Shown in pieces: positions 54,619 to 64,000 of a stretch of 64,000 bases of DNA. A program made the translations under genes and the position numbers. Every line of letters starts with the position of its first letter. Position 1 is the stretch's first letter. Location: positions 868,001-932,000 of the forward strand of contig OZ037932.1 of assembly GCA_964035575.1 (NCBI GenBank), given 5' to 3'. Source of the DNA: Rhynchopus sp. YZ270_cl-10 (Eukaryota; Euglenozoa; Diplonemea; Diplonemida; Diplonemidae). The notes beneath the pieces were generated by a model. The model was not told the origin of the DNA. It saw only the letters and a program-made list of their open reading frames with translations, and did no database searches.

Positions 54619-56519
54619 CAAAGAGTGCGCAGTACGTGATGAGAGCTGGAGTACCGCAGGGTACAGTACTGTCACCCCTCCTTTTCCTCGCTGCTATGGA
54701 CGAAGTTGCGGAAGCGCTCGACGACCTCAGTGCAACATATCCCACATTCTTCGCCGACGACATGGCAGTCACCGTGCAAGGGGAAACATTAGGGGAAGTG
54801 CAAGAATTGGCGCAAGCGGTCATCAACCGTGTCACAGCGGCGATGGAGCCACTCGGAATGCGCCTCTCCAGCACAAAGACCGTCTTCACCTTCTTCGGCA
54901 CAAGAAACGTCCTCAACAAGTACCCGTTAGCGGCCGACACAGAACTTTGGCTGAGGAACGGTATTCGGGTGCCCTACTCCGCCACACCCAAATACCTGGG
55001 ATTGACGCTGGATCCGTCCTTGACGATGGAGGCACACACCACCGCAGTCATCACCAGGGTGCAAAAAAGGCTCGGTCTGATGAAGATGTTGTCTGGAACC
55101 ACGTGGGGAGCTAACACACACACCCTCCGCACCACCTATCTCACATACGTACTTCCCCTGATCCGCTATGCTCTTGGCATATACGGTCCACAGCTGTCAA
55201 CACACCTGATGGACAAGCTGGAGGCCGAACACAACGCCGCGGCGCGTATCATCACCGGATGTCCTTTGCCTACGTCTCGCGCCAAATTGCTGTGGGAGGC
55301 ACGCCTGACCCCGATAGTGGACCTGATGCGATTGGACGCCGTAACTGCGTTCGAGTTGTTTCGGCGTCACACCGACACGCCAGGGAAAGCGGCCTGCGGC
55401 TACACCTCCGCCTCCCTCACGCTCAACAACTGGCTCTCCGCCGCCCAGCGACTCTCCTCCGAGGCACACAAGGAGTTCCGCAGACCTGGGGTGCATATGG
55501 CAGATATGCAGCGTCACCTGCCTGTAGACCCGTGGTATTGGAGTGACGTACTGCCCCGCCTAAGTATCACCGCCACGATACCTGGGATACGCCGCTCCGA
55601 CCCTGAGCCAGATGACGAAAAATTCCTGCTCCTCACAGAGGAGGCCCTCCAACGCCTTCCCCCCTGCGAATGGCACGCCTACACCGACGGATCTGTCCAG
55701 GGCAAAAGCGGGGGTGCTGGGGTAGTGCTGTACAAGCTCCCCGAGATGCGAGAACCCAACTGCTCCTTCTCCTACGGGGCCGGCACCGGCGCAAGCAGCT
55801 TTCAAGCCGAAATGATCGCCATAGGCCACTCCATTGACCTTCTCTTTGACAAAGCAACCCCTGGGGCCACCTGCGCCATCCTCACAGACTCGCAATCGTC
55901 CCTGCGTGCGCTAGAGAGCGGTCCCAAGAAGGCCAGAGAGGACTTCGAACACAAACTCTGGAAAGGACTACACCGGCTTGCCGGCAACAACATAAACCTA
56001 ATACTGCACTACGTCCCCTCGCATGTGCAGGTCCTGGGCAATGATGCTGCTGACGCTGCGGCCGCAGAAGGCACCAAGATGGTGCAGAGCCCTGGCCTGT
56101 CCTTCTCTGCCGCCAGATCATGTGCGAGACGTCACCTGGCGAACACCCCTTCCGTCGAGCAGCCCGGCACGAACACGGTGTACGCCAGGAAGGCCGGAGC
56201 GGACGTAGCGGTGCTGCAACCTCCCGTCCACTGCACGGACCTCACCCGCAGGGGGGAAACCACCATCCGCAGCCTCCGAGCTGGCAGCAACCAGCTAACG
56301 TTCGACTTCCGCACCTCGTCGAACACTGCCACATGCCTGCGATGCGACAAGCCCTGCACCCTGAAGCACCTGTTCTTCTCCTGCCGACAAACGTGTAGCG
56401 AAAGCCTCCCGGACCTCCATACCCTCCTCATGCGAGAGCCGGCGACCGCCCTGAAGTACCTCGTCAGCGAGAGTTTCCTGCCTGGCCCGCTTGAGGAGTA
56501 CCTCCGTAACGGTAGTTAG
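54619..56519 (+). CDS. LINE ORF2 segment 3: reverse transcriptase C-part, RNase H, zinc-finger-like end
   Basis: About 633 residues in phase with segment 2 (VSVDGA then KSAQYVMRAG). It starts with motif B, GVPQGTVLSPLLF. Motif C is FFADDM (about 54749-54766), and the thumb has KYLGLTLDPSL. RNase H follows with WHAYTDGSVQ (Asp), SFQAEMIAIG (Glu), AILTDSQSSL (Asp) and VPSHVQVLGNDAAD (His, Asn and last Asp), so all catalytic residues are there. Near the C-terminus, CLRCDKPCTLKHLFFSC is a Cys/His cluster like those of other LINEs. The frame ends with EEYLRNGS and TAG at 56519. All motifs are intact. Confidence 0.9.
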
Positions 56520-56548
56520 TCGTGACTGAGTTGTTGTTGATTAATATT

Positions 56549-57336
56549 CCTTAACACTCTGTGTTAAGGTTTTTAAGGTTGCTTTTGTGGCGTACCCCCC
56601 CACCCCTTGGCACCCCCGACGGGGTACCCCAAAAAATGACATTTCTCGCAGAGGCGCCAAAGTGTAAGATTTTTTCGGCATTGGAAAGATAGGGCCAAAA
56701 ATCGAGTTCTTACTAAATCAGATCGCTGAGAGATTAGTTTTTAATTCCTATTTTCGTGTCGCGAGTTTACGTGTAAAATGCCTTAGGAACCGTGCGTTCC
56801 TTAAGGATTCTTAAGGATTCTACAGGGAAAACAGGCGTTTTGGCCAAAAACACGGTTTTTCAGGCAGGTAACCGGGTTTGCGGCTTGGGAAACGTGCCAA
56901 CGCGGTGTGAGAACCATGCGTGGGGGTTTGTAACCACTCGTTGCGTTGGTTGCGTTGTGTTCGTTACGTAGCGTTCGTTGCATACAGATCGCTACGTACA
57001 CATAGGTTACGTAGTGTTGCATGCGGTTGCATGCGTTGCGTTCGTTGTGTAGAGATCGTTACGTACAGAGCGCAACGTATGGAGCGGTTGCGTTGCGTTG
57101 GTTGTGTTCGGTTGGTTACGTTCGTTGCGTACAGATAGTGACGCACGCATCGGTTCCGTTGTGTTGGATGAGATGCGTTGGTTGTGTTCGGTTGGTTACG
57201 TTCGTTGCGTTCAGATCGTTGCGCACACATCGGTAGCGTTGTGTTGGTTGTGTCGTTGACACATGTTCGTGGGAATCTGTTCGTTTCTTTTCAGATCTTT
57301 GCATACATCAACCACGATCAATAGGGAGTGTTAAGG
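56549..57336 (+). mobile_element. GTTGCG-family element B, 788 bp, in the LINE 3' region
   Basis: Ends CCTTAACACTC and GAGTGTTAAGG; the left end is a palindrome CCTTAACACTCTGTGTTAAG(G). It lies 29 bp behind the ORF2 stop. It is colinear with copy A through the ACAGGCGTTTTGGCC, GCGGCTTGGGAAACGTGCC and CGTTGCGTT-rich blocks. It is flanked by ATT on both sides, which could be a 3-bp duplication; copy A does not share that cleanly. No coding capacity. Confidence 0.7.
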
Positions 57337-57842
57337 ATTAGCAAAACTAAATTATTATGTTCTGTGTTTAATCTTGTGTCATAGGCTGCAGTACGACTTA
57401 CGTCGCGCTGCTAGCCCCTGACAACAAGCGTGTTATTCATGTCCCCCTATTTACAACGGGTATTTTGTTGCTTTTCTGCTGTCTTTCCCCACATGTTACC
57501 CAATCAAAAGCCTTTCGTTCGCTCATTCAGCGTTCCCCCTACCCATTTTTCCACATCTCTACCACACTACTCACACCGTAGAAATCCCTGATGCATAATT
57601 CTCTCTCGCTATTGAAGCCCCAGGTCCCTCCGCACTCGAAGTACGCCCAGAGAGGCGTACTCCACATTTTACCCAGCGGACGCTTCTTTATGCACCTAGT
57701 TATCCCTTTTTTTATGCCGCCACTCCCTACACTCTCTGTACCACAGCACAATGTATTTACCGCTCTTTTGGAGGTCAACAGTCGTTAAACACAAGTAGAT
57801 TAGGAGCATCTGACTGTACATTAATCAATTAAAGCAAACTAT
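57337..57842. other. Spacer, perhaps the LINE 3' UTR in part
   Basis: No gene is recognised. The sequence directly after element B (ATTAGCAAAACTAAATTATT) may be the continued LINE 3' UTR. I find no poly(A) tail or target duplication that would mark the end of the LINE. Confidence 0.35.
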
Positions 57843-58915
57843 ACATGTGCGGACGGAGGTGTACCACACATCTACCCTACGAATGCTCTTCCCGTGCCCC
57901 AATTCCCCCCTATTTAATACTGCCAACACACCCTTCCCCCTTTACACAATACGCACGTGCCGGTGAAGCTGCTTAGGGGTCTACCCGGCCACCTTGCATT
58001 TTCCACCGATTACGCTGCCTGTCAAAACAACAACACAATCTTGAGGGTCACCAGCGACTACCGCGCTGCAGTTACCCCATTGTTCCCCTTCAAAGGGTAG
58101 TGACCCACACTTTTACTTTAACTGCTCACACCTTATCCTCTTTTGAAACTTTTAAAATGCAAAATGTAACCTTTTCTGTCGCAACCAAACACCTCGAGGG
58201 GAGGCGCCAGTGTCTACCGCGCTCTGGTAACCTCCTCTTTTTCATTTATCATTTATTTTTCTTTTACGGAAGCAATTACTGTTAGGTGAAAGGGTGCGTA
58301 GCGACACCCCCGATGCGAGCTACCAACACAACCATCAAAACCCCTTATGACTAAACATGCAAGCACATGCACACACAAACACTACATGTGCCCAAAGAGG
58401 CGTGCGGCGCGTCTTACCATACGGACGTTCTTCCCGCCCACCAAAATCCCAAATTCCCCAACTCCCCTATTTAATACCCCCACCTCACCCTTCCCCCTTT
58501 ACACAATACACACGTGCCGGTGAAGCTGCGTAGGAGTCTACTAGGCCACCTTGCATGCTCCACCAGGTACGCTACTAGCGAAAACAACAGCACACTCTTA
58601 TGGGACACTATGTCAACCGCAGTAGCCCCAAACTTCCCCCCCACGGGTAGTGACACACACTTCTACAATTTGTAACAAAACAAAACTTTAATAACTCAAA
58701 TTTTAATTTTTAAATAAAAAATGTTTTATTTTAAAATATTTTTTTTCGCAATTGCAAACTGAAACAACCTGTCGCTATCAACACCTTGCGGGGAGGCGCC
58801 AGTGGGTACCGCGCCCCTGTAACCTCCCACCTTTTTATTTTCGGCAGCAGTCACTGTAAAGTAGACGGGTGCGTAGCGACACCCCCGATGCGAGCCACCT
58901 GTACTACCATTTAAC
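57843..58915. repeat. Diverged two-copy direct repeat, period about 540-590 bp
   Basis: Both copies share blocks in the same order: ACATGTGC, CCCCTATTTAATAC, CCTTCCCCCTTTACACAATA, CACGTGCCGGTGAAGCTGC, GGCCACCTTGCAT, GGGTAGTGAC, GGGGAGGCGCCAGTG with TACCGCGC and GTAACCTCC, and GGTGCGTAGCGACACCCCCG. The blocks are nearly unchanged while the text between them differs. This could be a pair of RNA genes or promoters, or an old satellite. I do not recognise an RNA family, and protein coding looks unlikely. Confidence 0.7.
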
Positions 58916-59901
58916 CCCCCTTATCCCCATATGCAAGTAAGATACGTTACGCAATGTGGGAACGTACTACTCGTGCCCTACTCACTAGTTTATTTTTCTG
59001 CCACGACAACCCCCAGACTCAGCCCCTGCCCGTGGCCCGATGTAGTACCCTAAGCACACCCGATAGCGGCACAGGCAAATGCGACGACAAGGGGAGGAGG
59101 GGTGGGGAGAGCGATGGGTACCTGAAGTGGAAGTTGCGCCTCTGCTGGGTGTCCGAGTCTCATAGGTAATAACACGAGCCACATGCCCCAAAAGAACGCC
59201 ACCAACACCCCAACAAGGGCAAATCGTGTACGCCGCCACAACACAAACATACCTAAGAGATCAGGGCTCCTGGTGGGGGTTTGCGACTGCCACAGATGCC
59301 TGCCTCTCACTCTGCCCGCCCCCTCGCCCCTAAAGACACACAAACACACCAGTCACTGCATTTTGTTGATGTTAAAATCGATTGCGCCCTGGGTGCTATC
59401 TTGGGATATGAAAGGGGGAAAGCGTGTGATGGGGGCGAGCTGTGTGTACCCTATTTGCTGCCTTACGTTTCACTTTCCACACCGCCCCATATAAATACAC
59501 ACTAGTTATACTTACACAATGCATATTCCCTTTTATTTATTTATTTATTTTTTTTTTTTTTTTTTTTTTTTTGAGTGACTTTTAAGCGTATACCTTTGGC
59601 TAAGCACGCCACGACACCGCTTACATTACTGCGCGCACCACTCCATTTGTATTTTCCAGTTTTAGGGGAGGTATCCTCGCGTACGAGTTGTTTGACTCCA
59701 AAGTGATTCCCCGGCCTCTCAAGCAAGCAGGAGACCAACGTCAGGGGAGGTGTAATGAGATACCCTGGGCCGTGCCCACCTTTTGTGTTCTGTTCATTTT
59801 GTTTGAGTGGTGCGCCCACCTTGCTTTTTGTTCATTGTGTACTAACCTATCGCAATAAAAAGACCACTAAAGGCCAAAGAGAAAAAAAAAAAAAAAAAAA
59901 A
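58916..59901. other. Spacer up to satellite array 2
   Basis: No gene is recognised. ATATAAATA with TTACACAAT about 25 bp behind it (59490-59522) resembles the TATTTAATA...TTACACAAT pair found in both copies of the preceding repeat. A T run of about 23 bp lies at 59550-59572 and an A run at 59882-59901. The satellite begins directly after the A run. Confidence 0.45.
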
Positions 59902-62900
59902 GAAAACGGGCCCTTTTGAACGGGTTGTTCTGTTGCATAGAAAACGGGCCCTTTTGAACGGGCTGTTCTGTTGCATAGAAAACGGGCCCTTTTGAACGGG
60001 TTGTTCTGTTGCATAAAAAAGGACCCTTTTGAACGGGTTGTACTGTTGCATAGAAAACGGGCCCTTTTGAACGGGTTGTTCTGTTTCATAGAAAACGGGC
60101 CCTTTTGAACGGGTTGTTCTGTTTCATAGAAAACGGGCCCTTTTGAACGGGTTGTTCTGTTTCATAGAAAAAGGACCCTTTTGAACGGGCTGTTCTGTTG
60201 CATAGAAAACGGGCCCTTTTGAACGGGTTGTTCTGTTGCATAGAAAACGGGCCCTTTTGAACGGGTTGTTCTGTTTCATAGAAAACGGGCCCTTTTGAAC
60301 GGGCTGTTCTGTTGCATAAAAAAGGACCCTTTTGAACGGGCTGTTCTGTTGCATAGAAAACGGGCCCTTTTGAACGGGTTGTTCTGTTTCATAGAAAAAG
60401 GACCCTTTTGAACGGGCTGTTCTGTTGCATAGAAAACGGGCCCTTTTGAACGGGTTGTTCTGTTGCATAGAAAACGGGCCCTTTTGAACGGGTTGTTCTG
60501 TTTCATAGAAAACGGGCCCTTTTGAACGGGTTGTTCTGTTTCATAGAAAACGGGCCCTTTTGAACGGGTTGTTCTGTTTCATAGAAAACGGACCCTTTTG
60601 AACGGGTTGTTCTGTTGCATAGAAAACGGGCCCTTTTGAACGGGCTGTTCTGTTGCATAGAAAACGGGCCCTTTTGAACGGGCTGTTCTGTTGCATAAAA
60701 AAGGACCCTTTTGAACGGGTTGTTCTGTTGCATAGAAAACGGGCCCTTTTGAACGGGTTGTTCTGTTTCATAGAAAACGGGCCCTTTTGAACGGGTTGTT
60801 CTGTTGCATAGAAAACGGACCCTTTTGAACGGGCTGTTCTGTTGCATAGAAAACGGGCCCTTTTGAACGGGTTGTTCTGTTTCATAGAAAACGGGCCCTT
60901 TTGAACGGGTTGTTCTGTTGCATAGAAAACGGACCCTTTTGAACGGGTTGTTCTGTTGCATAGAAAACGGGCCCTTTTGAACGGGTTGTTCTGTTGCATA
61001 GAAAACGGGCCCTTTTGAACGGGTTGTTCTGTTGCATAGAAAACGGACCCTTTTGAACGGGTTGTTCTGTTGCATAGAAAACGGACCCTTTTGAACGGGT
61101 TGTACTGTTGCATAGAAAACGGGCCCTTTTGAACGGGTTGTTCTGTTTCATAGAAAACGGGCCCTTTTGAACGGGTTGTTCTGTTGCATAGAAAACGGAC
61201 CCTTTTGAACGGGCTGTTCTGTTGCATAGAAAAAGGACCCTTTTGAACGGGTTGTTCTGTTTCATAGAAAACGGGCCCTTTTGAACGGGTTGTTCTGTTG
61301 CATAGAAAACGGACCCTTTTGAACGGGCTGTTCTGTTGCATAGAAAACGGGCCCTTTTGAACGGGCTGTTCTGTTTCATAGAAAACGGGCCCTTTTGAAC
61401 GGGCTGTTCTGTTGCATAGAAAACGGGCCCTTTTGAACGGGTTGTTCTGTTTCATAGAAAACGGACCCTTTTGAACGGGCTGTTCTGTTGCATAGAAAAC
61501 GGACCCTTTTGAACGGGTTGTTCTGTTGCATAGAAAACGGGCCCTTTTGAACGGGCTGTTCTGTTGCATAGAAAACGGGCCCTTTTGAACGGGTTGTTCT
61601 GTTTCATAGAAAACGGACCCTTTTGAACGGGTTGTTCTGTTGCATAGAAAACGGACCCTTTTGAACGGGTTGTTCTGTTGCATAGAAAACGGGCCCTTTT
61701 GAACGGGCTGTTCTGTTGCATAGAAAACGGGCCCTTTTGAACGGGTTGTTCTGTTTCATAGAAAACGGACCCTTTTGAACGGGCTGTTCTGTTGCATAGA
61801 AAACGGACCCTTTTGAACGGGTTGTTCTGTTGCATAGAAAACGGGCCCTTTTGAACGGGCTGTTCTGTTGCATAGAAAACGGGCCCTTTTGAACGGGTTG
61901 TTCTGTTGCATAGAAAACGGGCCCTTTTGAACGGGTTGTTCTGTTGCATAGAAAACGGGCCCTTTTGAACGGGTTGTTCTGTTTCATAGAAAACGGACCC
62001 TTTTGAACGGGTTGTTCTGTTGCATAGAAAACGGGCCCTTTTGAACGGGTTGTTCTGTTTCATAGAAAACGGACCCTTTTGAACGGGTTGTTCTGTTTCA
62101 TAGAAAACGGGCCCTTTTGAACGGGTTGTTCTGTTGCATAGAAAACGGGCCCTTTTGAACGGGTTGTTCTGTTTCATAGAAAACGGGCCCTTTTGAACGG
62201 GCTGTTCTGTTGCATAGAAAACGGGCCCTTTTGAACGGGTTGTTCTGTTGCATAGAAAACGGACCCTTTTGAACGGGCTGTTCTGTTGCATAGAAAAAGG
62301 ACCCTTTTGAACGGGCTGTTCTGTTGCATAGAAAACGGGCCCTTTTGAACGGGTTGTTCTGTTGCATAGAAAACGGACCCTTTTGAACGGGTTGTTCTGT
62401 TTCATAGAAAACGGGCCCTTTTGAACGGGCTGTTCTGTTTCATAGAAAACGGACCCTTTTGAACGGGTTGTTCTGTTTCATAGAAAACGGGCCCTTTTGA
62501 ACGGGCTGTTCTGTTGCATAGAAAACGGGCCCTTTTGAACGGGCTGTTCTGTTGCATAGAAAACGGACCCTTTTGAACGGGTTGTTCTGTTGCATAGAAA
62601 ACGGACCCTTTTGAACGGGTTGTTCTGTTGCATAGAAAACGGGCCCTTTTGAACGGGCTGTTCTGTTGCATAGAAAACGGACCCTTTTGAACGGGTTGTT
62701 CTGTTGCATAGAAAACGGACCCTTTTGAACGGGCTGTTCTGTTGCATAGAAAACGGACCCTTTTGAACGGGTTGTTCTGTTGCATAGAAAACGGACCCTT
62801 TTGAACGGGTTGTTCTGTTGCATAGAAAACGGACCCTTTTGAACGGGTTGTTCTGTTGCATAGAAAACGGACCCTTTTGAACGGGTTGTTCTGTTGCATA

Positions 62901-64000
62901 GAAAACGGACCCTTTTGAACGGGCTGTTCTGTTGCATAGAAAACGGACCCTTTTGAACGGGTTGTTCTGTTGCATAGAAAACGGACCCTTTTGAACGGGT
63001 TGTTCTGTTGCATAGAAAACGGACCCTTTTGAACGGGTTGTTCTGTTGCATAGAAAACGGACCCTTTTGAACGGGCTGTTCTGTTGCATAGAAAACGGGC
63101 CCTTTAGAACGGGTTGTTCTGTTGCATAGAAAACGGACCCTTTTGAACGGGCTGTTCTGTTGCATAGAAAACGGACCCTTTTGAACGGGTTGTTCTGTTG
63201 CATAGAAAACGGACCCTTTTGAACGGGTTGTTCTGTTGCATAGAAAACGGACCCTTTTGAACGGGTTGTTCTGTTGCATAGAAAACGGACCCTTTTGAAC
63301 GGGTTGTTCTGTTGCATAGAAAACGGACCCTTTTGAACGGGCTGTTCTGTTGCATAGAAAACGGACCCTTTTGAACGGGTTGTTCTGTTGCATAGAAAAC
63401 GGGCCCTTTTGAACGGGCTGTTCTGTTGCATAGAAAACGGGCCCTTTTGAACGGGTTGTTCTGTTGCATAGAAAACGGGCCCTTTTGAACGGGCTGTTCT
63501 GTTGCATAGAAAACGGGCCCTTTTGAACGGGTTGTTCTGTTGCATAGAAAACGGACCCTTTTGAACGGGTTGTTCTGTTGCATAGAAAACGGACCCTTTT
63601 GAACGGGTTGTTCTGTTTCATAGAAAACGGGCCCTTTTGAACGGGCTGTTCTGTTGCATAGAAAACGGGCCCTTTTGAACGGGCTGTTCTGTTTCATAGA
63701 AAACGGACCCTTTTGAACGGGTTGTTCTGTTTCATAGAAAACGGACCCTTTTGAACGGGTTGTTCTGTTGCATTGAAAACGGGCCCTTTTGAACGGGTTG
63801 TTCTGTTGCATAGAAAACGGACCCTTTTGAACGGGCTGTTCTGTTGCATAGAAAACGGACCCTTTTGAACGGGTTGTTCTGTTGCATAGAAAACGGACCC
63901 TTTTGAACGGGTTGTTCTGTTGCATAGAAAACGGGCCCTTTTGAACGGGCTGTTCTGTTGCATAGAAAACGGACCCTTTTGAACGGGTTGTTCTGTTGCA
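59902..64000 (+). repeat. 38-bp satellite array 2, at least 108 units
   Basis: Same unit, same two-state variant sites and same orientation as array 1. Unlike array 1, GGACCC units become dominant toward the window end (about 62540-63400). The array runs off the window, so its full length is unknown. Confidence 0.97.

Larger units (their letters stand above)
30145..57337 (+). mobile_element. Non-LTR retrotransposon (ingi/L1Tc-like LINE), split by four insertions
   Basis: The LINE parts are 30145-30415, 31263-33123, 50956-52781 and 54619-56548, about 5.9 kb together. They encode ORF1, then a 2A peptide, an apurinic-type endonuclease, reverse transcriptase, RNase H and a zinc-finger-like C-terminus. 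This order, with a 2A at the start of the enzyme part and an RNase H behind the RT, is that of the ingi/L1Tc group of trypanosomatids. The other 21 kb are later insertions (30416-31256, 33124-50948, 52782-54611, 56549-57336). The 5' and 3' ends of the LINE are not determined and no poly(A) tail is visible. Confidence 0.85.

Overview
This is nuclear DNA of a microbial eukaryote. A 163-base stretch on the minus strand (6110-6272) reads as 18S rRNA with two blocks typical of Euglenozoa, AAATTGCCCAAT and TGAGGCAGCGAAGAG. The minus-strand host genes carry short cis-introns, including one probable GC-AG intron, and short pyrimidine-led 5' UTRs that would suit spliced-leader trans-splicing. Many cis-introns plus a kinetoplastid-like 18S suggest a diplonemid. 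That placement is an inference.

Layout. 1-20590 is host territory with three recognisable genes, all on the minus strand: a multi-exon membrane protein (3614 to about 6017), a secreted or anchored Cys-rich protein (7427-8686), and a 1418-residue multicopper oxidase with two DOMON-like domains, long Thr/Pro/Asp/Ala repeats and a C-terminal membrane anchor (15216-19472). Between them lie homopolymer-rich DNA, one 701-bp TIR element (2096-2796), three small foldback elements (10.0-11.3 kb) and short dispersed repeats. 20591-29329 and 59902-64000 are two arrays, in the same orientation, of one 38-bp satellite (roughly 230 and 108 units). 57337-59901 holds a diverged two-copy repeat and no recognised gene.

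Between the arrays, 30145-57337 is one nested structure. Its base is a LINE of about 6 kb: ORF1, a 2A peptide (DVEQNPGP), an endonuclease, a reverse transcriptase, an RNase H and a C-terminal zinc-finger-like motif, an arrangement like the trypanosomatid ingi/L1Tc group. It has been opened at four places. Two insertions (33124-50948 and 52782-54611) are made mainly of a 218-bp tandem unit and are flanked by 7-bp target duplications; the three pieces of ORF2 are still open and in phase across both. A third related element (38197-41015, perfect 19-bp TIRs, 7-bp duplication) sits inside the first array. Members of another family (GTTGCG-rich, with a terminal palindrome) lie in ORF1, inside the nested element and in the LINE 3' region.

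The most interesting item is the CATGGCT-TIR family. Each 218-bp satellite unit begins with the element's own terminal sequence, so a transposon end seems to have expanded into a satellite, much like foldback elements. No transposase is visible. I could run no database search, so all family names rest on motifs I can read.
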